Counted from the first letter of the stretch, positions 32,323 through 40,663 are shown. The stretch: 64,000 bases of DNA from Mannheimia glucosida (GCF_046267875.1 NZ_CP176502.1:124001-188000); one strand, 5' to 3'. The notes: a model not told the origin generated them from the sequence alone. Made by a program: numbers and translations.

Positions 32323-33342
32323 ATGAAACTGAATTATTTATACTCTCCTCCTCAAGCCATCGGGCGTTTAAAAGCCGAATATGCCGATTTTATTGTGCGT
32401 GAAGAATTGGGCTACGAGTTAGCCGGTGAAGGGGAATTTGTGGCGGTTAAAATCCGCAAAACCAACGCCAACACACTGTTTGTGGGGGAAAAGTTAGCCA
32501 AATTTGTCGGCATTTCCGAGCGAGAAATGAGTTATGCGGGCTTAAAAGACCGCCATGCAGTGACTGAGCAATGGTTCTGCTTGCATTTAGCAGGCAAAGA
32601 AACGCCCGATTTCTCCGCCTTTGAATGCGAAGGCGTGGAAGTGCTAGAAGTAACCCGCCATAACCGCAAAATTCGTGTTGGTTCGCTCGCCGGCAATCAT
32701 TTTGAATTATTGCTGCGTGATGTCACCGAGAGTGAAGACTTACTTCAGCGTTTGCAACAGTTGCAAGCGGTCGGATTTCCCAATTATTTTACCGAACAAC
32801 GCTTTGGGCGAGACGGACATAATCTGACCCAAGCCCTGCGTTGGGCAAACGGGGAAATTAGCGTGAAAGATCGCAAAAAACGCAGTTTCTACCTTTCCGC
32901 TGCCCGCTCGGAAGTGTTTAATTTAGTGGTTTCACAGCGGATTAACGACGGCTTAACCCAAAAAATCTTGGAGAATGATTACGTTCAACTTGCCGGCTCC
33001 AACAGCTTTTTCTGCGTGAAATCGGACGAAATTGCCGAAACCCAAGCCCGTTTAGAACAGCAAGATCTACTTCTCACCGCCCCGCTGATAGGCGAGAGAT
33101 CCCTTGAGATGGAATGCAATCCTGCTGAAAAAACTATCATCGAACAACACGCTCAACTGCTTGCCTTAATGCAAAAAGAGCGTATGGCAGCCGCTCGGCG
33201 AGCAATGCTTTGTAAGCCACAAAATCTGGAATGGCAATTTGAACAAGAAGGGCTACGGTTAAAATTCTTTTTAGATTCAGGCAGTTATGCCACTGCACTG
33301 GTGCGAGAGTTAATTCTGCTTGCCGAAGAGAGCGAAGCTTAG
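32323..33342 (+). CDS. truD: tRNA pseudouridine(13) synthase
   Basis: TruD makes pseudouridine 13 in tRNA-Glu. The motifs are FVVREELGYELAGEGEF-like N-terminal block, KTNANTLFVGEKLAKF, the catalytic-Asp segment SYAGLKDRHAVTEQWF, and the NYFTEQRFGRDGHNL motif. It has 339 residues. In E. coli truD lies upstream of surE, as here, but ispF is absent. A uptake-signal stem-loop separates truD from surE. Confidence 0.95.
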   Translation: MKLNYLYSPPQAIGRLKAEYADFIVREELGYELAGEGEFVAVKIRKTNANTLFVGEKLAKFVGISEREMSYAGLKDRHAVTEQWFCLHLAGKETPDFSAFECEGVEVLEVTRHNRKIRVGSLAGNHFELLLRDVTESEDLLQRLQQLQAVGFPNYFTEQRFGRDGHNLTQALRWANGEISVKDRKKRSFYLSAARSEVFNLVVSQRINDGLTQKILENDYVQLAGSNSFFCVKSDEIAETQARLEQQDLLLTAPLIGERSLEMECNPAEKTIIEQHAQLLALMQKERMAAARRAMLCKPQNLEWQFEQEGLRLKFFLDSGSYATALVRELILLAEESEA

Positions 33343-33357
33343 TCCATAACACATAAC

Positions 33358-33417
33358 AAGCGGTAAGATTTTAATCATTTTTGCAATTTGCAAAACTTTA
33401 ACAAAATCTTACCGCTT
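33358..33417 (+). terminator. truD terminator, uptake-signal-derived stem
   Basis: AAGCGGTAAGATTTT (33358-33372) pairs perfectly with AAAATCTTACCGCTT (33403-33417) around a 30-nt loop, and TTTG follows. Confidence 0.65.
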
Positions 33418-33511
33418 TTTGCACTTTTAGACTAAAAAAACTGTCGAAAAATTGTTAGAATTGCGATCTTTGTATTTAGAGTCTATCAAGATGTAAGATC
33501 TAAAGGAAATT

Positions 33512-34300
33512 ATGCGAATTTTAATTAGTAATGACGATGGTTTTCACGCTGTCGGCATTCAAACTTTAGCCAAAGCCTTGCGAGATGCCGGGCATATCGT
33601 CACCATTATTGCACCGGATCGTAACCGCAGTGCAGCTTCAAGCTGCCTAACCTTAGTCGATCCACTTCGGGTGCATCGTTTTGATGAATATAATTATGCG
33701 GTGATCGCCGGCACACCTGCCGATTGCGTGCATTTAGCCTTAAACGGCTTGTTTGACGGCAAATTTGCAGAAAAATTTGATTTGGTGGTCTCCGGCATTA
33801 ATCACGGGGCAAATTTAGGCGATGATGTGGTTTACTCCGGTACGGTAGCGGCAGCATTGGAAGGTCGCCACTTGCCATTACCAAGTATTGCAATATCACT
33901 GGTTGGGCGTAAACACTCTTCGTTTTTAGACGGTGAAAATCATTTTGGAACAGCAGCACAGGTAGTGTTAGATTTATTGGAAAAAATGGAAACGCAGAGT
34001 TTTCCATCAAACCACGTTCTCAATGTTAATGTGCCGAATTTACCTTATTCAGAGCTAAAAGGCACAATGATCACCCGCTTGGGGGCTCGTTCCACAGCTG
34101 CGGAAATTGTGAAGCAAAAAGATCCTCGCAATGCCGATGTTTACTGGATTGGCGTCACCGGTGATCCGATTGATGAAAGTTTTGGCACCGATTTTTATGC
34201 GTTAAACCGAGATTGTGTCTCTATTACCCCGATTCAAGTGGATATGACCGCTCATAAAACGATAGCAACCTTAAAAGGCATTTTTAATGAAACTGTTTGA
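33512..34300 (+). CDS. surE: 5'/3'-nucleotidase SurE
   Basis: SurE is a metal-dependent nucleoside monophosphate phosphatase and exopolyphosphatase linked to stationary-phase survival. The metal-site motif ISNDDG (residues 5-10) is intact, and PDRNRSAASSCLT, VVSGINHGANLGDDVVYSGTVAAALEG follow as short conserved blocks. It has 262 residues. AAAGGAAATT precedes the ATG. It overlaps the next gene by 14 bp. The pcm gene that follows surE in E. coli is replaced by a DedA-like gene. Confidence 0.95.
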   Translation: MRILISNDDGFHAVGIQTLAKALRDAGHIVTIIAPDRNRSAASSCLTLVDPLRVHRFDEYNYAVIAGTPADCVHLALNGLFDGKFAEKFDLVVSGINHGANLGDDVVYSGTVAAALEGRHLPLPSIAISLVGRKHSSFLDGENHFGTAAQVVLDLLEKMETQSFPSNHVLNVNVPNLPYSELKGTMITRLGARSTAAEIVKQKDPRNADVYWIGVTGDPIDESFGTDFYALNRDCVSITPIQVDMTAHKTIATLKGIFNETV

Positions 34301-34871
34301 AACAATTTATGACAAAACAATGCAGTGGTCTAAGCACCACTTCGCTGCCTTTTGGTTAAGTTTTGTCAGTTTTATCGAGGCGATCTTTTTCCCGATTCCA
34401 CCGGATGTGATGTTGATTCCGATGTCGATGGCAAAACCGCAAAATGCGTTTAAATATGCAGTTTACACTACCCTTGCTTCGGTTGCCGGTGGTGTTATCG
34501 GTTATTTTATCGGCTTATATGCTACCGATTGGGTGCAAGGTGTCATCGCAAATTGGGGAATGCAAGCAAACTTTGATAAAGCGAAATCATGGTTTGAAAC
34601 TTGGGGGGTCGCAGTTGTGTTTTTAGCTGGATTTTCACCTATTCCCTATAAGGTATTTACAATTTGTGCCGGTGTAATGCAGATGGCTTTCTTCCCGTTT
34701 GTGATTACTGCTGCGATTTCTCGCTTTGCCCGTTTTATTTTGGTAGCAAAACTCTCTGCTTGGGGTGGCAAAAAATATGAAGAAAAAATTCGCCGCTCTA
34801 TCGAATTAATTGGTTGGGGAACAATCGTTATAGCCGTTGTTGCCTATGTAATTTATACATTAATGAAATAA
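34287..34871 (+). CDS. DedA-family membrane protein, YqaA-like
   Basis: A 194-residue inner-membrane protein of the DedA/SNARE-associated (VTT) superfamily. The start segment MKLFETIYDKTMQWSKH is followed by an amphipathic re-entrant region (SFVSFIEAIFFPIPPDVML) and later AGFSPIPYKVFTICAGV, both typical of the family, and several membrane segments. Some members flip undecaprenyl phosphate or phospholipids; the role of this one is unknown. It overlaps surE by 14 bp and precedes the lipoprotein genes by 17 bp, so all are probably one transcript. Confidence 0.85.
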   Translation: MKLFETIYDKTMQWSKHHFAAFWLSFVSFIEAIFFPIPPDVMLIPMSMAKPQNAFKYAVYTTLASVAGGVIGYFIGLYATDWVQGVIANWGMQANFDKAKSWFETWGVAVVFLAGFSPIPYKVFTICAGVMQMAFFPFVITAAISRFARFILVAKLSAWGGKKYEEKIRRSIELIGWGTIVIAVVAYVIYTLMK

Positions 34872-34888
34872 ATTTTAAGGATATAAAA

Positions 34889-35383
34889 ATGAAAAAATCA
34901 CTTTTTGTTTTATCTCTGATTTCTTTTGCTTTAGTGGGTTGTTCAAGCAATTCGGGGGAATCCACTTCTACGGTAGAAACAACAGAAGCAAATGCAACTT
35001 GGCAATCAGCAGATAGCATTCAAACTGCACCAATGCCTGCCTCAATGAATCAACCTATTGCAACTCAGCCAACCTATCAGCAGCCGACTTACTCTGCACC
35101 ACAACCAATTTCGGCAGCACCAATGCCTGTTTCAAGTGGTAGTGATAGCTCTCAAGTTGAAACAGTAGGGAACTGTCAAGTGGTGCGTGATGCAAATAAT
35201 GCCCCTATCTATTCACAAATTACCAAAGGCTGCTACACAGAAAGTCACTATACGGTAGGTAAAAGTGATACGCTTTATTTAATCGGTTATCTAACCGGCA
35301 CCAATGCCAATCAAATTGCACAGCTAAATGGTTTAAATACCGGCTCTCCACTGAAAGTCGGGCAAGTCTTACGTGTTCGTTAA
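34889..35383 (+). CDS. LysM-domain lipoprotein, NlpD-like paralogue
   Basis: A 164-residue lipoprotein: signal peptide with lipobox LVGC (Cys18), then a spacer holding the W-x-SADSIQTAPMPASMN module, a Pro/Gln-rich linker, and a C-terminal LysM-like domain (SHYTVGKSDTLYLIGYLTG to VGQVLRVR). The block RDANNAPIYSQITKG is nearly the same as in nlpD two genes downstream (RDANNAPMYNQIQKG). It lacks a peptidase domain. The ATG at 34889 is chosen for its Shine-Dalgarno (TAAGGATAT) and lipoprotein signal; the in-frame extension to 34814 overlaps the previous gene. It probably binds peptidoglycan from the outer membrane. Confidence 0.85.
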   Translation: MKKSLFVLSLISFALVGCSSNSGESTSTVETTEANATWQSADSIQTAPMPASMNQPIATQPTYQQPTYSAPQPISAAPMPVSSGSDSSQVETVGNCQVVRDANNAPIYSQITKGCYTESHYTVGKSDTLYLIGYLTGTNANQIAQLNGLNTGSPLKVGQVLRVR

Positions 35384-35395
35384 TAGGCAGAGAAA

Positions 35396-35596
35396 ATGAA
35401 CAGAACCCTTTTGGCATTTGCAATTTCTTGTGCATTTTTGACCGCTTGTAGCTCGCCTACTCAGCCACAAGTTGAAGATCCAAATATGTTACCTGCAGGC
35501 ACATTACAACCGATTGAAGGCTCAGGCGCAAGCCAAGACAGTTACAGTTGGCCGTCTGATATTCAATCAACGTCAATGCCTGACAGTATGAAATAA
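35396..35596 (+). CDS. Small lipoprotein related to the NlpD N-terminus
   Basis: A 66-residue predicted lipoprotein with lipobox LTAC (Cys18). After it come LPAGTLQPIEGSG and WPSDIQSTSMPDSMK, then the stop. The same module (SPGVMQPVDVSAG, WQSDIQSAPMPSSMN) is at the N-terminus of the next gene, nlpD. It has neither LysM nor peptidase domain. It could be a functional small lipoprotein or a remnant of an nlpD duplication; the intact signal, lipobox and start context favour expression. It lies 12 bp after the LysM lipoprotein and 18 bp before nlpD. Confidence 0.75.
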   Translation: MNRTLLAFAISCAFLTACSSPTQPQVEDPNMLPAGTLQPIEGSGASQDSYSWPSDIQSTSMPDSMK

Positions 35597-35614
35597 TTTT
35601 AGGACAATCATTTA

Positions 35615-36895
35615 ATGAAAAAACAATTTATTCTTCTCCCTTTAGTTTCTGCTGTTTTGGCAGCCTGTTCTTCAAACAATCCAGCACCGGTGGTGAATGC
35701 TTCCGGTAATAACGAATTAAGCCCGGGCGTGATGCAGCCTGTTGATGTGAGTGCAGGTGCAATTAATTCAAGCGGTGGCTGGCAGTCTGATATTCAATCT
35801 GCACCAATGCCAAGCTCGATGAATACCACTCCGGTGCAAACAATGCCCCAGCTGGTTTCAGTGCCACAACCTGTGGCGACTGTACCGCAGCCAATTACCA
35901 ATCCGGTGATTACCGAGCAACCACCACAGCCGACCACCACGACTAAAATCGTGAAAAAAACGAAAACGGTCGAGAAAAAAGTGGATCAAAATTTTGAGAT
36001 CCCGCGTGATGCCAACAATGCCCCAATGTACAACCAAATTCAAAAAGGGTTCTACGATGGCTCTACCTATACCGTACGCAAAGGCGACACAATGTTCTTG
36101 ATTGCCTATATTGTGGGTAAAGATGTAAAAGAAATCGCCGCTCTTAATAATATGAGCGAACCTTACCAATTAAGCGTAGGGCAAAAACTCAAAACCGGCA
36201 AATCTGCAACGGAAACTATTACCGTGGAAGAAAAAGTCACCGTACCGGTTGAACCACAAATTACCTACCAACAAGGTGCAAACGGCACAACCTATGCTTC
36301 TGACGGTAATATTACTGGGCCGGTAAAAGCAGGCACAGCCAACGCTGATGTCACGCCGGTTAATAACGGTATTAAAGCAACAACTGCAACTGCTCCGGCA
36401 GTAACTGCTTCTGTCGGTACAGTAAATGCAACAGAGGACCGTACTGCCTCCACCATTCGTGCTACAGATGGCACAGCAGGTGGTGCCGTACAAAGTAGTA
36501 ATACTGTTTCTGCACCAGCTTCATCAATTAAATGGCAATGGCCAACCAGCGGGCGTGTAATTTCAGGCTTCTCCTCAGCAGAAGGAGGTAATAAAGGCAT
36601 TGATATTGCCGGCAATAAAGGACAAGATGTACGTGCTGCCGCCGCAGGTAAAGTGGTATATGCCGGTAATGCCTTGCAGGGTTACGGTAACTTAATCATC
36701 ATCAAACATACCGATGATTTCTTAAGTGCTTATGCACACAACAATACTATTGAAGTTGACGAGCAAGAAACGGTGAAAGCCGGTCAGAAAATCGCGACTT
36801 TAGGTAGTACAGGAACCAATACGAATAAATTACATTTTGAAATTCGTTATAAAGGAAAATCTGTCGATCCGACTCGTTATTTACCAAGAAAATAA
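35615..36895 (+). CDS. nlpD: Lipoprotein NlpD/LppB, LysM and degenerate LytM (M23) domains
   Basis: NlpD is an outer-membrane lipoprotein that activates the amidase AmiC during cell separation. The order is lipobox LAAC (Cys18), the WQSDIQSAPMPSSMN module, a Pro/Thr-rich linker, LysM (YTVRKGDTMFLIAYIVG), a long Thr/Ala-rich linker, and a C-terminal LytM domain. Two metal ligands of active M23 enzymes are changed: the usual HxGxD start reads GNKGIDIAG, and the usual HLHFE reads KLHFEIR. It is therefore an activator rather than a hydrolase, as in E. coli. In E. coli rpoS follows nlpD; no rpoS is present here. Confidence 0.92.
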   Translation: MKKQFILLPLVSAVLAACSSNNPAPVVNASGNNELSPGVMQPVDVSAGAINSSGGWQSDIQSAPMPSSMNTTPVQTMPQLVSVPQPVATVPQPITNPVITEQPPQPTTTTKIVKKTKTVEKKVDQNFEIPRDANNAPMYNQIQKGFYDGSTYTVRKGDTMFLIAYIVGKDVKEIAALNNMSEPYQLSVGQKLKTGKSATETITVEEKVTVPVEPQITYQQGANGTTYASDGNITGPVKAGTANADVTPVNNGIKATTATAPAVTASVGTVNATEDRTASTIRATDGTAGGAVQSSNTVSAPASSIKWQWPTSGRVISGFSSAEGGNKGIDIAGNKGQDVRAAAAGKVVYAGNALQGYGNLIIIKHTDDFLSAYAHNNTIEVDEQETVKAGQKIATLGSTGTNTNKLHFEIRYKGKSVDPTRYLPRK

Positions 36896-36917
36896 GAGTA
36901 ACTTTTTAGCATAATCC

Positions 36918-36942
36918 GACCGCTTGTGTACTACAAGCGGTC
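36918..36942 (+). terminator. nlpD terminator built from an uptake-signal dyad
   Basis: GACCGCTTGT and ACAAGCGGTC form a perfect 10-bp stem with a 5-nt loop, followed by AATTTTTA. Confidence 0.8.
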
Positions 36943-36958
36943 AATTTTTAGGAAAACT

Positions 36959-37327
36959 ATGCAAATGAAAAAATATATCGCACACATGATAAGTTCGTTA
37001 CTGCTGATAGCCTGTTCGGACTACCGAGCAACACCAACTAGCCCAAGCGATGCTTACACTTGCTCTCCTCCTTTTCGCTACTCTTTCTTAAAAAAAACGT
37101 GCATACCTTTATTCAGTATAGCCGATATTCAATTATTGGATCCAACCGAGCCTTCACATCGCATTTATATTTTGTTATCTGAAGATCGATTTCAAGCCGA
37201 GGTCTTCTCAACGAAGCTCTCTGAATCTTCTATGTTATTGGAGGCGGTTAAAGGAGGCTATATTTCAAAAGACGGAAAAGTTCGTTTACTCAAAAAAGCT
37301 GAAGGTTGGAAAATTTACTATGAGTGA
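36959..37327 (+). CDS. Hypothetical lipoprotein
   Basis: A 123-residue protein with a short basic start (MQMKKYIAHM), a hydrophobic segment and the lipobox LIAC, then Ser-Asp. The mature part has three more cysteines close together (TCSPPFRYSFLKKTC) and a beta-rich C-terminus. I do not recognise a family. The Asp at +2 after Cys would, by the E. coli Lol rule, favour inner-membrane retention. AGGAAAACT precedes the ATG at 36959. Its end overlaps the tag start by 8 bp, which suggests translational coupling with tag. Confidence 0.65.
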   Translation: MQMKKYIAHMISSLLLIACSDYRATPTSPSDAYTCSPPFRYSFLKKTCIPLFSIADIQLLDPTEPSHRIYILLSEDRFQAEVFSTKLSESSMLLEAVKGGYISKDGKVRLLKKAEGWKIYYE

Positions 37328-37886
37328 GACTAAAATACGTTGTGATTGGTGTAAAAGCAGTGAAATTTATATGAAATATCACGACGAAGAATGGGGAAAA
37401 CCGGAGTTTGACAGCCTCAAACTGTTTGAGAAAATCTGCCTTGAAGGGCAACAAGCCGGACTTTCTTGGATTACGGTATTGAAAAAACGGGAAACCTACC
37501 GCCAAGCATTCCATCAGTTTAATCCTGAAAAAATTGCCAAAATGGGTGAAGAAGAAATTGATTTGTTGATGCAAAATGCTGGCTTAATCCGCCACCGAGC
37601 AAAGTTAGAAGCCATTATAAAAAATGCGAAAGCTTATATCACAATGCAGCAAAATGGCGAAGACTTCAGTCGGTTTATTTGGTCTTTTGTGAATTATCAG
37701 CCGCAAATTAATGATGTACCAACACTTGAAGCCGTTCCTGCTCACACAGAAACTTCAAAAGCAATGTCAAAAGCGTTGAAAAAACGTGGGTTTGTATTTG
37801 TAGGCGAGACCACTTGCTACGCTTTTATGCAGTCTATGGGGCTGGTTAACGACCATTTGAATAATTGTGCCTTCAAACATAAATAA
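37320..37886 (+). CDS. tag: DNA-3-methyladenine glycosylase I
   Basis: Tag excises 3-methyladenine from alkylated DNA to start base-excision repair. The zinc ligands are all present: Cys8 (IRCDWC), His in MKYHDEEWG, and His and Cys in the C-terminal NDHLNNC. The helix-hairpin-helix core and the base-pocket segment EGQQAGLSWITVLKKRE are conserved. It has 188 residues, as in E. coli (187). It is translationally coupled to the upstream lipoprotein gene and faces acpP across a terminator. Confidence 0.95.
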   Translation: MSETKIRCDWCKSSEIYMKYHDEEWGKPEFDSLKLFEKICLEGQQAGLSWITVLKKRETYRQAFHQFNPEKIAKMGEEEIDLLMQNAGLIRHRAKLEAIIKNAKAYITMQQNGEDFSRFIWSFVNYQPQINDVPTLEAVPAHTETSKAMSKALKKRGFVFVGETTCYAFMQSMGLVNDHLNNCAFKHK

Positions 37887-37897
37887 AAACAAAAAAA

Positions 37898-37921
37898 TTA
37901 GGCGACCATTCGGTCGCCTAA
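37898..37921 (-). terminator. acpP terminator
   Basis: A perfect 10-bp stem (TTAGGCGACC / GGTCGCCTAA) with a 4-nt loop; on the minus strand a run of seven T follows. Confidence 0.9.
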
Positions 37922-37933
37922 CATTAATTCAGA

Positions 37934-38164
37934 TTATTGATTGTTTTGAACGTAATCAATTGCTGATTGAACTGTCGTAATTTTTTCAGCTTCTTCATCT
38001 GGAATTTCGATATCGAATTCTTCTTCTAAAGCCATTACTAATTCAACAGTGTCTAAAGAATCTGCACCTAAATCTTCAATGAATGAAGCTTCTGGTTTTA
38101 CATCTTCTGCTTTCGCGCCAAGTTGATCAACAATGATTTTTTTTACGCGTTCTTCAATGCTCAT
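37934..38164 (-). CDS. acpP: Acyl carrier protein
   Basis: AcpP carries growing acyl chains on 4'-phosphopantetheine during fatty-acid and lipid A synthesis. The attachment serine is in LGADSLDTVELVMALEEEFD (Ser37), and the protein is 76 residues and strongly acidic as expected. In E. coli acpP sits in the fab cluster between fabG and fabF; here it is alone between tag and rpe, and fabH is 7 kb away, so the cluster is dispersed. A perfect 7-bp palindrome lies in its upstream region. Confidence 0.97.
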   Translation of the reverse strand: MSIEERVKKIIVDQLGAKAEDVKPEASFIEDLGADSLDTVELVMALEEEFDIEIPDEEAEKITTVQSAIDYVQNNQ

Positions 38165-38236
38165 TTTGTTTTTCCTATAGTGAATATCGCATAAGTGCGA
38201 GAGTTAAATAGTGTAATCGAAATAAGTTTAAATACA

Positions 38237-38253
38237 ACCTTTTATAAAAAGGT
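38237..38253. promoter_or_regulatory. Palindrome in the acpP upstream region
   Basis: ACCTTTT-ATA-AAAAGGT is a perfect 7-bp dyad about 75 bp before acpP. It overlaps a possible -35 (minus strand TTGACC). It could be an operator; no regulator is recognised. Confidence 0.4.
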
Positions 38254-38350
38254 CAAACCAGACTATTCCTATACACCAGAATATATCTGTTTTTCCATTC
38301 TATCATTATGTTTATGTTTAATCTATAGAGATAAATCAAATTTCATTTGA

Positions 38351-39028
38351 TTACCCTACTTTCCGTAATTCATCTCGCATTTGTGCAATTACTGTTTGAT
38401 AATCTGGCTGGTCAAAAATCGCAGAACCTGCCACAAACATATCTGCTCCTGCGGCTGCAATGTCGGCAATGTTATTTATTTTCACACCACCATCAACTTC
38501 TAAGCGAATGTTATAACCGCTCTCATCAATACGACGACGGACTTCTTTCAATTTATCTAAGGTGGACGGAATAAATGATTGTCCGCCAAAGCCCGGATTC
38601 ACAGACATCAATAAAACCACGTCAACTTTATCCATCACATAATCTAAATAGCTCAATGGCGTTGCCGGGTTAAACACCAAGCCTGATTTACAACCTAAAT
38701 CACGGATAAGCTGTAAATTTCGATCTATATGTTCCGTTGCTTCAGGGTGGAATGTAATATAATCCGCTCCGGCTTTGGCAAAATCCGGAATCAAACGCTC
38801 AACTGGTTTTACCATTAAATGCACATCAATCGGGCATTGAATGCCGTAATCACGTAAGGCTTTGCAGATCGCCGGCCCGAAGGTCAAATTCGGCACGTAG
38901 TGGTTGTCCATTACATCAAAGTGAATTAAGTCTGCACCGGCTTTTAACACCTCTGCCACATCATCACCCAAGCGAGCTAAATCGGCAGATAAAATAGACG
39001 GTGCAATTAAATAAGGATTCTTACTCAT
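38351..39028 (-). CDS. rpe: Ribulose-phosphate 3-epimerase
   Basis: Rpe interconverts ribulose 5-phosphate and xylulose 5-phosphate in the pentose phosphate pathway. The TIM-barrel metal site and catalytic aspartates are in SILSADLARLGDD, HFDVMDNHYVPNLTFGP, DVHLMV and LEVDGGV. It has 225 residues. It is a single gene here, without the gph-trpS partners seen in E. coli. No terminator was identified after the stop beyond the AT-rich gap leading to acpP. Confidence 0.97.
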   Translation of the reverse strand: MSKNPYLIAPSILSADLARLGDDVAEVLKAGADLIHFDVMDNHYVPNLTFGPAICKALRDYGIQCPIDVHLMVKPVERLIPDFAKAGADYITFHPEATEHIDRNLQLIRDLGCKSGLVFNPATPLSYLDYVMDKVDVVLLMSVNPGFGGQSFIPSTLDKLKEVRRRIDESGYNIRLEVDGGVKINNIADIAAAGADMFVAGSAIFDQPDYQTVIAQMRDELRKVG

Positions 39029-39221
39029 ATTTCCTCACTATCAAAAAATAAATCTACGTTAGATTACCATAATTTTAACAGCGAAAAGAGTCTCTCTTCC
39101 TAAAAATCCGTTTTTTTACAAAACACCATAAAAAAGTTATGGAATTGTATTTAAAGTTCGTATATTATGTATCCCATATTTTAATTATGGTTAATAACCT
39201 TATCTAAATTCTGGAGAAAAT

Positions 39222-39494
39222 ATGAAAAAAGGGATTCATCCTGAAAATTATCGTGAAGTGTTGTTCTATGATGCCTCAGTGCAACAAGGCTGGGTTATCC
39301 GTTCTTGTGCGGCAACCAACAAAACAATGGTATGGGAAGATGGCAAAGAATACCCACTTTACACCTTAGATACCTCATCGGCGTCTCACCCTGTTTACAC
39401 AGGTAAACGCCGTGAAGTGAATACAGAAGGTCGTGCAAGTCAATTTAAAGATAGATTTAAAGGCTTTGCTTCAACGCTTTCAAATCAAAAATAG
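39222..39494 (+). CDS. rpmE2: 50S ribosomal protein L31 type B (zinc-independent)
   Basis: A 90-residue L31 paralogue of the YkgM/type B form (MKKGIHPENYREVLFYDAS, then YTLDTSSASHPVYTGKRR). It lacks the CxxC zinc-ligand pair of type A L31 and has a single cysteine (IRSCAATN). Type B L31 replaces the zinc-binding form when zinc is scarce, releasing zinc. It is followed 8 bp later by the type B L36 gene, the ykgM-ykgO arrangement usually controlled by Zur. A GGTTA-A-TAACC palindrome at 39188-39198 lies in its upstream region; I cannot say it is a Zur box. GGAGAAAAT precedes the ATG. Confidence 0.95.
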   Translation: MKKGIHPENYREVLFYDASVQQGWVIRSCAATNKTMVWEDGKEYPLYTLDTSSASHPVYTGKRREVNTEGRASQFKDRFKGFASTLSNQK

Positions 39495-39502
39495 AGGATA
39501 AA

Positions 39503-39628
39503 ATGAAAATCTTAAACTCACTTAAAACCGCAAAATCACGTCACCCGGATTGCCAAATTGTCAGACGCAAAGGCAAACTTTATGTGATTTGCAAAACCAA
39601 CCCGAGATTTAAAGCTCGTCAGCGTTAA
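39503..39628 (+). CDS. rpmJ2: 50S ribosomal protein L36 type B (41 residues)
   Basis: A short gene of 41 codons from ATG at 39503 to TAA at 39628, encoding MKILNSLKTAKSRHPDCQIV and then RRKGKLYVICKTNPRFKARQ-R. This is the YkgO/type B L36: only two cysteines remain of the four-ligand zinc site of type A L36, so it does not need zinc. GAGGATAAA precedes the start. It is coupled to rpmE2 and ends in a strong terminator. Confidence 0.95.
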   Translation: MKILNSLKTAKSRHPDCQIVRRKGKLYVICKTNPRFKARQR

Positions 39629-39635
39629 AAACCAG

Positions 39636-39663
39636 CACCTTAATAAGCTAATTTATTAAGGTG
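39636..39663 (+). terminator. rpmE2-rpmJ2 terminator
   Basis: A perfect 11-bp stem (CACCTTAATAA / TTATTAAGGTG) with a 6-nt loop, followed by TTTTTTATTT. Confidence 0.9.
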
Positions 39664-39807
39664 TTTTTTATTTCATCTTCTCAATATTACCTATTTTAAC
39701 CACATCAACGATTTTATTATTTCTTATTCCATTTAGTTATTTGCAAGCGGTCAATTTTCCCCTTAAATTTGCAAAAAATTTATTTTACCAATTAAAAGGA
39801 AATGATT

Positions 39808-40581
39808 ATGTTGAAAAAATTATCAATTGCTGCATTAGCTCTTACCCTTTCTGTTTCTGCATTTGCTAAAGAGAGCCTACTTGAGCGTATAAACAACAAA
39901 GGGACTATTACTGTGGGTACGGAAGGAACTTATGCCCCTTACACCTATCACGATGCGAGCGGTAAATTAACCGGTTACGATGTAGAAGTAACCCGTGCGG
40001 TGGCTGAAAAATTAGACGTAAAAGTGGAATTTAAAGAGACACAATGGGACGCTATGTTAGCCGGTTTAAAAGGTGAGCGTTTTGACTTAGTGGCAAACCA
40101 AGTGGCTTTAACCAGCCCGGAACGTCGAGCGACATTTGATAAATCCGAATCTTACAGCTGGGACGGTGCCGCCTTATTAGTGCGTGAAGATGAAACTAAA
40201 ATCAAAACCCCTGCTGATGTAAAAGGCGTGAAAACTGCCCAAACCTTGAGCTCAAACTATGGCGAGATTGCCCGTGAAAACGGTGCAGACATCGTGCCAA
40301 TTGACGGTATGGCTCAAGGCTTACTGTTAATTCAACAAAAACGCGCCGATGCAACTTTCAATAGCCACTTATCGCTATTAGATTACTTGAAAAAGAACCC
40401 GAATTCCGGCTTAAAAATTGTGTGGGAAAAAGAAGAAAAAGTGGGTGCAGGCTTAATTGCGAATAAAGGCAATGACGAAGCATTAGCGAAAATCAGCAAA
40501 GCAATCGTAGAATTACGTGAAGACGGCACGTTAAAAAAATTGGGCGAGCAGTTCTTCGGTAAAGATATTAGTGTACAATAA
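39808..40581 (+). CDS. Polar amino-acid ABC transporter, periplasmic binding protein
   Basis: A 257-residue solute-binding protein of family 3 (SBP_bac_3), exported by an N-terminal signal ending SVSAFAKES. The family pattern is GTEGTYAPYTYHDASGKLTG, GYDVEVTRAVAEKL, and DAMLAGLKGERFDLVANQVA; it resembles cystine/glutamine-type binding proteins. The second ATG (39808) is chosen because AAGGA sits at proper distance; the ATG at 39802 is almost touching it. The next two genes encode the permease and ATPase. The exact substrate is uncertain; cystine is the leading guess by overall resemblance. Confidence 0.88.
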   Translation: MLKKLSIAALALTLSVSAFAKESLLERINNKGTITVGTEGTYAPYTYHDASGKLTGYDVEVTRAVAEKLDVKVEFKETQWDAMLAGLKGERFDLVANQVALTSPERRATFDKSESYSWDGAALLVREDETKIKTPADVKGVKTAQTLSSNYGEIARENGADIVPIDGMAQGLLLIQQKRADATFNSHLSLLDYLKKNPNSGLKIVWEKEEKVGAGLIANKGNDEALAKISKAIVELREDGTLKKLGEQFFGKDISVQ

Positions 40582-40663
40582 TCCATATTGGATTAGGCTT
40601 GGGGCGAATTCGCCCCTTTTATTTTTAAATCTCCCTCAAAACGGGAGATTTTAGGTTTTTCAG

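Noticed and set aside
34814..34888. N-terminal extension of the LysM lipoprotein to 34814
   Set aside because: The extension overlaps the DedA-like gene and would bury the lipoprotein signal; a good Shine-Dalgarno precedes 34889.
40582..40663. A terminator between the ABC binding-protein and permease genes
   Set aside because: The GGGGCGAATTCGCCCC-type hairpin is followed by TTTTATTTTT, but such hairpins after binding-protein genes commonly act as partial terminators or stability elements, and the permease has no separate promoter that I can see. I did not list it as a full terminator.
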